From assembly GCA_047967505.1 (NCBI GenBank), contig CM106541.1: a stretch of DNA of 64,000 nt. One strand, 5' to 3'. This document shows positions 42,111-53,439 of this stretch, in pieces. The DNA is from Dipteris shenzhenensis (Eukaryota; Polypodiophyta; Polypodiopsida; Gleicheniales). The first letter of the stretch is position 1; each line of letters opens with the position of its first letter. A program made the position numbers and the translations under genes. Under the pieces are notes generated by a model that was not told the DNA's origin, made no database searches, and saw only the letters and a program-made list of their open reading frames with translations.

Positions 42111-43257
42111 CTTGTGTGTAATGTCATGCTATGTATCATCTCATCACCAGGAGTCATCTCATCAAACCACTCTCCATGTGGTGTCATGTGATTAGATGCT
42201 CCTGAATCAATATACCATATATCATCCAAGCCACCATCAGTAGGCTTATGATCCTGCACATGCGTCATAGCAAAACTGATCTGAGGATGTCTCATGCGCA
42301 TGACTAGAAGAGGCAAAATGACCATGTTGATTTGCCTTTCCTCTTTGATTTGCTTGCTTCTTGAAATAGTCTCTGGCAATATGGCCAACCTTGCCACAAT
42401 AATGACATGTCTTATCACTATTAGGATTATGCACTATTTGTTGCGGTTGCTGCCAAGTACCTCTACCATGAGAAGCACCTCTCCCCTACCTCTAAAGGCT
42501 CCACCTCCTCTCTAAGGTGACTGACTAGGGGTTTTGGGGACATGCCTACCATCACCTCTACCACAGAATGAACCTCTATGTCATCCACCACGGCCTCTCT
42601 GATCAGAGTAGAACACTGCATTACTATTCCTTAAGCTACTGCCATTGGTATTCAGCCCAAGCTTCACTTCCTCATGGATCAAAAGAGCAACCAACTCATT
42701 GAAATCCAGCATATTCTGTCTCAAAGAAATAGAAGTGTCAAATGACTTATATTCGGGACCAAGTCCATTCAGAGTGACTGCAACCATGTCATCATCATCC
42801 ACAGGAGCATCAATAGAGGTCAATTGATTAGCTATACTTTTGATATCAGTCACATATTCCTATATCATTCTCCCCCTTCTTGACATAGTGTTAAATTTAT
42901 GTTTCAACTATATCTTTCTGGCACTTGTTGTGGTGCCATAATACCTCGTCAAGATATTCCAGGCATTCTTGGGGAATGTGCAACTCATAATCTGCATGAC
43001 CATGGCATCCAAAATACAAAGAGAAAGCCAGTGTATCACCTTCTGTGCTCTCTCTAGCCAAGCCTTGTGGCTCTTGATTTGATCATGAGTAGGATTCTTG
43101 ACAGGCATGTCAGGCTTTGCCTCATCACCAGTAATGAGATCCCAATACCCTCAATCAAGAAATTTTTCATCTGAAACTTCCAAATGGCATAATTATTTTG
43201 ATCCAACTTCTCTCCAACAATCTGTGTAATGTTGTCACTGCCACTAGCATTAGCCAT
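42111..43257 (-). pseudogene. Copia gag and protease (family A)
   Basis: Gag starts at ATG 43257 (MANASGSDNITQIVGEKLDQ, NNYAIWKFQMKNFLIEG). It continues with a Gag core in broken frames (KAWLERAQKVIHWLSLC, IANQLTSIDAPVDDDDMVAV, LRQNMLDFNELVALLIHEEV) and a zinc knuckle CHYCGKVGHIARDY in which the last Cys is Tyr. The protease follows with the active-site IWYIDSGASNHMT (about 42190-42230). The usual order gag-PR-IN is kept. Confidence 0.9.
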
Positions 43258-44439
43258 GGTTTCCAACATCAGATTTCTACAACTTTTTGCTGTATTGAAT
43301 AGTCAATAACTTCTGCACGTTACCTCAGATGCAAAAACTATCAACAAACAAATTGTAGCCAATCCATAGATCTACAACTTTCCAGTTTAGTGTAGGTCCA
43401 AATTCCATAAGGTTTCACTGTTATTTGCTGCTAAACGCAGGCACCTGCACACTTTTGATAGCAGTCTGAAAACTTCCAATTACTAGTTCAATGGATCAAC
43501 TGGACTCAAAATGCCACTTTGCTACTATCACTGGCAAGGCATAGCATTTGTCAAGCTACTTGACATTAACATCCAACCACTGGGCATCCATATACCATCA
43601 CATATATCCATGGACATTGCAATATCATGCCTGCAACTGCATCTGACAATTTGACAGTAAGTTGTAAACTGTGACTTTTTCTTATTTTCCCAAGCTCATA
43701 ACTTTTGACAGTAAATCCAAATGAACTTGCTTTCAAAAGCAAAGTCGAAGCTTGTATACTTGCCTCCAACTTGTCAGTTCAAACTAGCATCCAAATCCAC
43801 ATAGTTTGAGAAATAAACAGTCCGGAAAATGATAATTTGATCACTTTTATACAAAAAAAACATCAGTAGCACTTTTTGTGTTTGGAGGAACACGGGAGTC
43901 CTAGTAGGTCACAGAGAGACTAAGACTCACAAAAATGATGTATGACGATGCAGCAAACCTTTGGGGTGTTGATAGGAGATGTAGGAGAGTTTTTTTTTTC
44001 CCCCCAGCCACAAACAACCTCTAGAGAGCTGGGCGATGAGGTTTGGAGAGACGTTTCACAAACAACCTCCAGAGAGCTAGGCGATGAGGTTTGGAGAGAT
44101 GTTTTTGCTTCTTACTACTGTATATACCGCTTGCTTGCCTCAAACGAAGTAGTAATTGTCCAACGAAAGAGATCAGAACGGACGTTCTATCACACCCAAA
44201 CAGTAAAAACGAGTTGTGTTTTGTTAAAATACATCTCCCACAAGCAACCTATGGGTAATAGCGATCTCCCTTTAGCAAGAAGACATCAATTGGACAGCTC
44301 CCAAGCTAAACAGAAGCTAGAAATTACTACTTTAGTCTGAAAAACGAGATCTCTTCTCATCACTTCGAAGCTTCAAACTAGGAGAAGCACTCCCGCAAGC
44401 TTCCACAAGCAGTGAGCAACCAGAAAGCAAGGAACGATA
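43258..44439 (-). other. Long leader between primer site and gag, family A
   Basis: About 1.2 kb, unusually long for a copia leader, with no gene recognised. A 48-bp unit (ACAACCTC(T/C)AGAGAGCTGGGCGATG...) is tandemly repeated at about 44005-44102. Confidence 0.5.
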
Positions 44440-44451
44440 GCTCTGATACCA
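44440..44451 (-). promoter_or_regulatory. Primer-binding site (tRNA-iMet), family A
   Basis: TGGTATCAGAGC on the minus strand, directly after the LTR. Confidence 0.93.
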
Positions 44452-44670
44452 TATTAAGAAAAACAAGAAGAGAGATATAGGAAGCAACCAGGAGGGAGCA
44501 ATAGTCTCCTCCACAATCAACTCATATTCACCCCACACAAGTCTATTGAACACTGCTAACGTCACACCCATACATAGTAGATAAGAACTAACTATGGTTG
44601 AGTCAGTGTGACTCACCTTATTCACCTACTCACACAACAGGAATAATAACTGAGAGCTTGATTCCCAACA
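44452..44670 (-). repeat. 5' LTR, family A
   Basis: On the minus strand it starts TGTTGGGAATCAAGCTC and ends TTCTTAATA. The first ~145 bp match the truncated LTR at 34775-34918. Confidence 0.92.
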
Positions 44671-45669
44671 TGTTTAGCTAATAGGGCCCCCCGACGAGAC
44701 AAAAACCCTTATTAATTAATTAGTTGCGGGGGGAGTGCACCCGACTAACTCAGAAGTGTTCAGTTTACAACCCAACCTGATGCTATGCTCGGTGAAGATG
44801 CTTGCTCTTGCAATCATAAGGTGAACGTACTCGGGTGCAGAATAGGTGCCAACATATAAAACACTCGAAGGCTAGGGTTAGCTATCGTAGGAGAACCATG
44901 TGATGATAGGAGAATACCGAGTTGTGAACACACTTAAACACATAAACAATGCAATATATACAACAAAATTGGATAGAATAGACAGTCAATCGATTATTCA
45001 CTTTTATTGAATCAAACTCACTTAATTACAACCAAGCCGCCTTGGCTTGCAGTGACCACTCCCTATCCTAGCCAACTCAAGTTAGAGGAAGAGGACTCGG
45101 CACAGTGCTCTCTTGTTCTTTGCTCTACCTATTACAATCATATCACTACCTACCTTCCAAAAGAGTATACTCCCGTTGCACCAACCTCCATTTGATGATT
45201 GGTTGTGTCATCGTGATCAACTGTACCTCTGCTACAAAATCGGTGTTCGATCGACTCCACCACTTCCAACCAATGTTGACACCTGCGGACCACCCATGAC
45301 TGAGCCTAACCCAAGGGCTAACATCTTTCCTTGGCTACCTTGATCATGTCCTCATGGACTAGCACGGACAAGTTGCTACTGGAATGCGGAGGCACTAGGT
45401 TTGAAGCCTCATGGTCATCGATGATGCCTTCGATGGATGGGAGGTCAAGGACGAGCTGATTGCCAAGATGGGCTGACCTCATCTACGATAGAAGTGCAAG
45501 GAGGGAAACGTGGTGGCTTCATGTCAAATCGATGCCCCCTTGGTGGCCAAGGATAGATTTTGCTAATATCGATAGGAGGCCACTCGAGGTTGGTGAGCCA
45601 ATCCATCATCCAAGCTTCGACTACTAGGTCTTCAGATGGTTCATCAATGTCCAGTGTTGCAATTGGTCT
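44671..45669. other. Unassigned region
   Basis: Short frames on the plus strand near 45000-45340; nothing recognised. Confidence 0.4.
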
Positions 45670-47330
45670 TGTATTGCTAGACCTGGCTGACCCCCTCCTG
45701 CCACTTTATGCTAAGATCTTTACATAGGTCGCGAATATTATTGCACATGGACTTGGCTTCCATCACATGGCTACTAATTAGTTTCTCGAGCTCGCGCAAA
45801 AGATTACCATAGTAAATGGGTAGCTCGGGCAAAGTCGACTTTGGCAGCTGGCGTACTTGGGGGGGAATCAAGCTAAGCTCGGTCTTGAAAATGTTATGCT
45901 ATCGCTGAGTGCGCTCCTCTACAAAATGGTTGAATGTCTTTATTGCTCGATCGTTTACCGAGACTACCAGCTACATGAGTGCCAAAACACCTTGATGCAT
46001 AGAATGGGGTGGAGCAAACATCTCTATTTCTTCAGCCTATCGATACACTCAGTAGCGAGAATGGGCATCTCCTCCTACAGACTCAGAACATGATGCAAAA
46101 CTTTTGTGGTTGTAACTACAACCAAGGAGATCCTCGGATGGCAAAATGGGCTCGGCCTCAACTATTTGTTCGTATACACCCCTATTTCTGTTGTTTCTAT
46201 CAAAAATTGGACCTGCACTACTGTATCTTCAAAACTTGAGTCGGTCTGGGTAGTCTGCTCGGCGCTCTCTACTCGGCCTACTAATTGTAGCATTGGGAGT
46301 GCTTGTGCCAAGATCCCTTCTACTGCCTTGTGTTGGAGCATCAATGGATCATGAACTGAACACTTTATTCATGGAGAATGCCCAATATATAGGCAAGAGA
46401 GTATACATCTTTGACATCATCAATGATCTCAGGATGGAATCCTTAGATCCTATAATCACTCCCTGATTCTCTCAATCACACCTAATAGAACCTTCTATTT
46501 TAGCACACCTACACTCACACACTCCTAGCATAGGACTCCTAGCTCTTAGGCAGACACCCATACATCAATTTGTCCTTCGCCTTGGTTGTGAGGCACCTCT
46601 CCCTTTAGTGGAGTGTTGTCCCGAGGTGCCCACATGCTTGCTAGGAGTGGAGGAGTTATGTGCACCAGTCTGGCCATCTGCACCATCATTGTCTGGTGAC
46701 TGTCGATGGTGAGGCAAGTTGTGTGGGTGCTCATCAAGTACTTGGAGGAGACGAACTAAGTGCTGGAGCTGACTATACATCTCTAGCCTGGCCTACAATC
46801 ATGCATTCTACTTCTTCAATTCTTAGCTCTTTGCAGCAGCCTCCCTTAGGTGCACATTCTCTTGCTTGAGAGCCTTGAGTTGAGCTCAAGGTACCTACGA
46901 CTATTGATCCTCCAAGACCTACTTCTGCAAGCACTGTAGGGCATGTTGCACATTCTTCCCGGCAATGGTTATAACATTTTCATGGGCCTTGCTCTTGATT
47001 TCCTTCAGCCCGTTCACTTCACATTGTAGGTTACCAAAGTATATCTTCAACTCATTGTGAGCCTGCTACAATTGTGAGTGGGACTAAATCAACTCATCAT
47101 ACAATGTCGTTTTGCCCCCAAGCTGTTGCTCCAGCATGACTTGCACTCTGTTGACAGATCCTCCTTGACTTGGTGCAAGTTGGTAGTTTGCTGCTTAAAG
47201 AACCTCTCTAACTCCTTCCATTACTTCATTTATAAAAATAGGTTGTGCTCTAGTACCTGGGGAGGGATCCAACGATGCAATGGAGGTTCAAATCTAGAGC
47301 CTAAGCCCTAGAGGAGGTTATGCTTTTCAA
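45670..47330 (-). pseudogene. Coiled-coil repeat-family ORF, longer copy
   Basis: The minus strand, through several frames and stops, reads a heptad-rich protein: VNRVQVMLEQQLGGKTTLYD, AHNELKIYFGNLQCEVNGLK, EIKSKAHENVITIAGKN, LKALKQENVHLREAAAK, LQHLVRLLQVLDEHPHNLPH, then QTTQTDSSFEDTVVQVQFLI, and at the end PELPIYYGNLLRELEKLISS. It matches 5603-6330 over about 0.7 kb. A 240-bp LTR-like insert interrupts it. Function unknown. Confidence 0.5.
46331..46578 (-). mobile_element. Probable solo LTR inside the coiled-coil pseudogene
   Basis: This stretch is absent from the related copy at 5603-6330. On the minus strand it has TGATGTATGGGTGTC near one end, CCTATATATTGGGC as TATA-like box, GAATAAAG as polyadenylation signal and GCTCCAACA at the end, a compact LTR layout. 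GCCTTG is found on both sides (46325-46330 and 46579-46584), which would put the outer border about 11 bp beyond the TG. Confidence 0.6.
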
Positions 47331-47689
47331 GGGAAAGGGAAGTAGAGTAGTGAAGGTTGTAATACCAAGCAATGAAGCAATGTACTACCACAATCAATTA
47401 TGAATCCTCATCTGAAACTCCTAGACTAATACTAATTAGCTGTTATTGGGGGTCATAGCACCCTATTAATAAGCCTATTGGATCACAACATTCTGTTGAT
47501 GAGTTTATATGTACGAAATATGATGGCCTCTGTGACAGAAGAAAAGAGGCATGCACAAAACTTCTAACAGAATAGGAAGAGGAAAGAAGCCAAAAGAGAA
47601 TGTAAAGTAGAGATATTTTCACAATTGTAAATCTAAATTTGAAATAAAGATATTGTTTTGGTATTCTAGTTTTCTTAATGACGTAAATG
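47331..47689. other. Unassigned spacer
   Basis: Nothing recognised. Confidence 0.4.
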
Positions 47690-48245
47690 ATGTATAGTTA
47701 TTTTTAACTTTTAATATTGAATATTAACATGAACTTGATTGGTTAAATAGTTTGTTAAGTGTTGGCTTAGTTATATTATTTTGATCGTTTGATTCTCATG
47801 TGTTTAAGGATCAAAATTCCTCTATACAAGTGGGTATGTAAAGTGTTGGCTTAATTATTTTGTTTTAATATTTTAATGATGAATATCAACAACAAGAAGG
47901 TGTACGTGCACACCACCTCTTTAAGAGATAAAATTATCTTTTGATGTGTCTAAGATCAAAATTACTCTATACAAGGGTGTGTGTAAAGTATTGGCTTGAT
48001 CTTTTTGTTTTAATATTTTAATAGTGAATATTAACTTAATTAAGAGTACACCACCTCTCTATCTTTATCTCGATTAACCCTTGCTTTTCCATTCGTTACT
48101 CTATGCATATTGACAAAATCATTTTATTTAGATATTTTAATGGCAAATATTAACTTAATTATATGTACACCATTTCTCTTAGATCTCGATCTCAACAACA
48201 TTCGTTTTTTCATTGGTTACTATGTGTAGGTGGGTGTGTAAAAGT
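47690..48245 (+). repeat. Diverged ~140-160-bp AT-rich tandem repeat
   Basis: The series GTAAAGTGTTGGCTT-TTTTGTTTTAATATTTTAAT-GAATATTAAC-TACACCACCTCT recurs about three to four times with substitutions and indels. Confidence 0.8.
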
Positions 48246-48607
48246 TTCTAGAAATATTGCAATCTTTGTTTTGAAATATATGGGAAAAATACCATGGGAC
48301 TTTAATATTCATAAAATTTGGACTTGTATTTAGTCCAATTTCGGAATTGGACTTTAGATAAGTCCAAAAAATCTGAATACAATGTTTTATTGGAAGGGTC
48401 CCTTTTGGGACACATGGCACCACAAGGCTGACCCACTTGGCAAGCATTGGGCATGGGAGAGGGTTATAGATTCATGTAGCTCCATTTTGAAGGAGGTTCT
48501 AGGAGAGGGATATTACATAGGAAAAATCTTGAGGATGGAATCTCTATTCGAGAACGGTTGGGAGGTTCAAGGTAGGAAAGCCCTCTTTGTTTGGAAATAT
48601 CACACTG

Positions 48608-48619
48608 GTATCAGAGCAT
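48608..48619 (+). promoter_or_regulatory. Candidate primer-binding site (tRNA-iMet)
   Basis: TGGTATCAGAGC follows AAATATCACAC. It could prime the gypsy element whose gag begins about 1.2 kb downstream, but no matching LTR pair is visible, so the upstream LTR border is not defined. Confidence 0.5.
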
Positions 48620-49829
48620 CAAGTTGGTCTTATGGGAAAGTAGTGAATCCCTATAGTCCATCCTTAGTCTATGTTCTCAGCCTTTAAAAATGAGACATTT
48701 GAATTAGGCGACACAATTCTTAGGAGAATCATCATAGTTGCCAGCAACAAGCATATATGCATTACTACAGTTTTGTTGTTCTTGGTATTGTTGTTGATGG
48801 TATCTGCAATAGTTGTGCTAGGTTTGAGAAATTTGTCCGCTAGTCAAAAGTGTCTTCCATGCTATAGCATACATCTTATTTCTTATTCTATGAACTAAAT
48901 CGCATCACCGCAGGCTCATCTCCTCTTGAGAGTTAGCTGCTAGCCATGTTCGAGCCACAACCACTCATAAAAGCCCCTTCAACATGGACACACTTACTTC
49001 AAAAAGCCTATTTGTAGGCTGCATCCACACATTGAGACTTACAAATCATCAATAGTAACTTGAGCCAAGGATTCAGGGAAGTAAGAAAATACATGATTTT
49101 CCAATGATGTAGAATAAGTGGTGGTGCAAGTAATATTGGTCCAAGATTTATTGTGATCAATCTATTCTTTCTCAATATAGTCCTTGCAGATGGCATTTGG
49201 AGGATTACTCTATAACTAAAAAGTATAGGGAGGAGTTCCAGTTGTCGACCATCATAAACAAACTATGCACAAAAGAAGAAGGAAATGACTTCTTGCTACT
49301 TGTGGATGTTTTTTTAAGACTTATGTCTTCACTAAACTAAGGAAGTAAAGGGCTGATGTGAGCAAGAGTGGAAAAATAACACACAAGAGATAGAGAGAAT
49401 GATTCAAACTTTGTAGAGCTAGCAAAGCTTTTGAAGATAGCTACATCAACCAAAGTTGTCTTTGGACAAAAGCCACATCATCCTCTCCCCTTTCCAAAGT
49501 TCTAAGGATCACCCCTTGCCCTCTAATCCAAAGATATCTCTCTTTCCAAGGGCCTTACATGCCATAGTTTTATTAGCCTCGCCATATCTAAAATAAAGGA
49601 CTGGAGCACAAAATTGTCGAGATTGAGCATGAAGAAAATGAAATGAGTTTTGGATATCAAGATTGAGGAAAGCAAAAAAGTGGATTAAAAGTAAGATTGT
49701 GAAGTCAAAGAGAGAGTTCATAAAAATTCAAGGCCTCAAAAAATACCAGGAAAGTGGGCATTTTCTCTTTGTTATAAAGCTTCTTGCTCTATAATATGAA
49801 AAAATTTCTCATTTTAAAAATGACTAGTC

Positions 49830-51080
49830 CAGAAAGAGACGAAATGACAGGGAAAGCAAGGAAAATTCTAGAAAAGGCAAGGCTATAGTTGGAGGATATA
49901 GATTACAAAATTCTATATTCAAAATTCATCAAACTAGAAATCAAACTAAAACTATAGGGAAATAATTATGGAAATGGAGGATACAGATTATGAAATTTTG
50001 TATTCAAAATTCATCAAACTAGAAAGTCAAATAGAAAATATAGAAAAACAATTAGGGTATATTAATGATATATTGAGGATCCTAACTGAAGCCATATCCA
50101 AGTTATCCAATTCTTAATTGGTAGAGCTCATATGCCAAAATCATCGACTCTTCAAAGTCAAGGTGAGAGGTCTACCTCTTGACATAAAGAAACCATCAAA
50201 CATTCTTAAGGACTTAAAACCACCTATTTTCAATGAGGAAAATAAAGAACAAAATAAGGATGTGACAAATACATTCTTGCAAAGGTAGCAAGACTCACAT
50301 AGACTCAAGAACACCCCTCTTGAAAATCAAGTCATGGAAGCGAGTCCTTTCCTTGGAAATAAGGCCTATAAATGGTGGATGAGCCTCAGAGAAAATGATA
50401 GATTCCCTAAGTATTGAAATGAGTTTGAACAAGCCTTATTAAAAGAATTTCTACCTAAAAATAAGTTGGAAAGGGCTTGGGAAGCTTGGGACAATTGTAC
50501 CATGGGGAAGAATACTTTAGTCTAGTACATAGTAAACTATAGGGAGGCAATCCTTAAGTTGAAAGGAATCAATGACATGCAAAAGATAAAGGGTTTTATA
50601 AGAGGTCTAAAAGAAACATACAAGGTTGAGGTGAGAACAAATTCTCCTGAGACCTTTGAAGAATCTATTAAATATGCCTAAATATACTATGAGAAATTGA
50701 AAGATGGAACTTCAAAACAAGATGGTTTTGTTCCTAAATAAATTTCCCAATTTTAATATAAAGGAGCACTTTAAGAAGAAGGCTTCTCAGGAACCACCTA
50801 AGAAACCTTAAACACAAAGATATCCTCTCTTGAAGAAAGAGGATTATGAAAAGGCCAAGCATGAAAATCTTTGCTTTAAATGTTTAAGCAAAGATCGTGC
50901 TGCTTGGAACTACCCTAAAAATAAACATGTGGGAGGTAAAGCCCCAAATAGACCTCCACAAAAACAAATATATGTGATGCAGGTGTTATCGATTAGAGGT
51001 ATTGTAAAGTACACTGAGGTGGAGATTTATTATGAGGATAACACCCACATGTTTTCTCTATCGTTGGCAATGTGGTAGTC
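49830..51080 (+). pseudogene. Ty3/gypsy Gag with degenerate zinc knuckle
   Basis: A helical N-terminus includes an ~85-bp tandem duplication (49894-50060; DYKILYSKFIKLE / DYEILYSKFIKLE). The Gag core follows: LKDLKPPIFNEENKEQNKDV, FLGNKAYKWWMSLRENDRFP, FEQALLKEFLPKNKLERAWE, NYREAILKLKGINDMQKIKG, FIRGLKETYKVEVRT, as in Retrotrans_gag proteins. The knuckle reads CFKCLSKDRAAWNY, where the His and last Cys of CX2CX4HX4C are Arg and Tyr. Stops are mostly TAG/TAA where Gln fits. Confidence 0.8.
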
Positions 51081-52270
51081 AAACTTTTTTCCTCATGACT
51101 TAATGAGGATGCATGGAAAAATTAAGGGGGAAAAGTAGGAGATAAGGTTGATGATAGTGCCACACACAATTTCCTAAACTATTCATTGGTTAAAAATAAA
51201 AGCAGTCTAAGAGTCCAAGTGCCCATAAATATGTGGTCGCTCTAGAAAAGAGCAGTGATAAGACACAATGATACATGGTGTAGAGGTGGACATTCAAGGC
51301 TATTAGAATGCCTTGAATTTCCAAATCATGCATCTCGATAGAACAGATGTTATGCTTCGTTGAGAATGGTTGTATAGTCTTGGGCATAGCTTGTAGTGGG
51401 GTTATTTAATTCACTCCATTATATTTAAAAAAGATGGTGGAGTCTTTTAGATCCAAGGAGAACATGATGTACCCAACTCCCCTTATTTTTTTGATTAAAT
51501 TGGAATGACTTCTACACCAATAAGAATGTGAGGTATATCTCTATGAACTTACTTTAAGGATGATGTTATTTTTGCTACATTTGAAAATAATAAATTTTCT
51601 CTTGATGTTGTCAAAAATTTTGAATTTAAAGATGTCTTTTCATCTAAATTTCCTAATGGTTCATCCCCCAAAAGAGATGTAGATCATAAAATAGACATAA
51701 TCTCTAGATCTATCCCCTATTTGTAAACCACCATATAGACTTAGTCAAATGGAAGCACATGAGGTCAAAGATAAGGGAGGGGGGGGAGGGAGTGCATGAG
51801 TAGTGTGGTCAAAAATGGTAAGATAAGGTTCGGGCTCACATAGCAGGAGAGCAGTGGATATACTGCCTATATCACTTGTATCTTGTATCTTCTCCATTGT
51901 TGGATAAGAAAAATGTAGGACTGGTTGTTTCTTTGTGGACGTAGGTGAACCACGTATACCTGTGTCTCTCCTTCTCTTCCATTCTGTGCACTTTCTATAT
52001 TGTTTATTTTAGGCATTCTACTTCTTGCATTGTTACTCTATTATCGCATTGCTCCTAACCCTTGGTCTTCACTAATTCTACCTAGTAAAGAGAAAAGATG
52101 GTACTATGCATTTATGTGTAGATTAACGAGCCTTATATAAAATCATAGTAAAAAATAAATATTCTATTCCTCACACTGATGAGGTCTTTGATCAATTGCA
52201 GGGGGGAAAATATTTTACCAGAATTGACTTAAGATCAAGATATCACCAAGTGTGAATTACCTCAAATATG
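51081..52270 (+). pseudogene. Ty3/gypsy RT start, interrupted by an LTR fragment
   Basis: About 51620-51775 reads EFKDVFSSKFPNGSSPKRDV, DHKIDIISRSIP, PPYRLSQMEAHEVK, the conserved start of gypsy RT. The next conserved part, KDGTMHLCVD, IIVKNKYSIPHTDEVFDQLQ, GGKYFTRIDLRSRYHQV, resumes at 52080-52258. RT ends there without its YxDD box, so the element is also 3'-truncated. 51081-51610 is the broken protease/spacer region. Confidence 0.85.
51782..52046 (+). mobile_element. LTR fragment inserted in gypsy RT
   Basis: Between the two RT parts lie a polypurine-like GGGAGGGGGGGGAGGGAG, then TGCATGAGTAGTG, a TCTTGTATCTTCTCC stretch and GTGGACGTAGGTGAACCACG, a phrase typical of the end region of plant LTRs. 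It looks like polypurine tract plus LTR of another element. Exact borders are not certain. Confidence 0.55.
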
Positions 52271-53435
52271 GAAGTACACACACTGATAGGTGGTCACTTG
52301 TACAAAAAGGGGTAAACATGATCCTCCAATAATGCATCCTTTTACATGAAAGATCAATCATCATGAATGAAGCACATCAATGCATGGCTATGGTCATCCT
52401 TACACTGAAGCCACAATCAAAAGTTCTCTAAGTGTAGGACTATAGCAGATTACCACCTATGAAAACGTGGCAAGCCATTACATTGTCAAGAGATGTGATG
52501 CATGCCAATGACTAAACAAAAAAACCCAAAGGGCCACCAGGTACTTAAGGCACAAAGGGGTTGAAAAGGGACCAAGTGGACAAAAGGTCCTAAGGTCCTA
52601 AGGTCCAATTAAAAGTTCCTAAGTTCTTAAGGTCCAATTAAAAGGTCCCCAAAAAAAAATCTTTTAATAGTATGAAATAGATCTTAATATATACAAGATG
52701 ACAAGAAGGAAGAAAAAGCACAAGAACATGATATCCAACATATCAATAACAATGACACTAGCACCACTAAAAACAATGATTTCAAACAAAATAACTTCCC
52801 CACATACAACATTGCATTCAACATGAGAAGCGTAAATAAAAAATGATGAATCATAATTATTTAGGCCCTTAAAGCGCATTGGATGTGAACCCTCTTAACA
52901 CCTCAGCAGTGCCCCAGAGGCACACCCCTTGGTAGGCACACCCCTGCATGTGAACACAGTGGCCACATCACTGCTGCATCATCATTTTTTACCCTTTTGC
53001 CCCTCCACATAGATTAAGCCATATCTCTTGATCTAGGAAGAATTTGAGGGCACTCCAAAAAGAAAAAATGCTCGATTTGTTGTGCTTTACGTGCTCATCA
53101 CATCATACGCGCATTTCAGCACAAGTATCACATAGTTTTGAGCCTCATTGACGAATTCACTTCTTTCACGCACGTCAACCTCTACATCGATGCATCTGAC
53201 CCAACACCTAAAACAAACAAAGAAAATGAATTATTTGATTCTTTTTCATCGCTTGATGGTTGGTCTAGATCTAGTTCAGTAGATCATCCATAGCAAAGAG
53301 AACTCCAAAGCAACCAATCAAAGCCATGCCAAAAATTTCTTAAATAGTTTCTAGTAAGAGTCAGTGTTTCTAGTTGGAGTCATTCCCTTTGCTCACAGGC
53401 AGTTTCACATCATCACGTTGTTGAGATATGGTGCC
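52271..53435. other. Unassigned region
   Basis: Contains AAGGTCC(T/C)AA-type short repeats (52585-52650). The 71-codon minus frame at 52664-52879 is hydrophobic, with no recognised domain. Confidence 0.4.
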
Positions 53436-53439
53436 ATGT

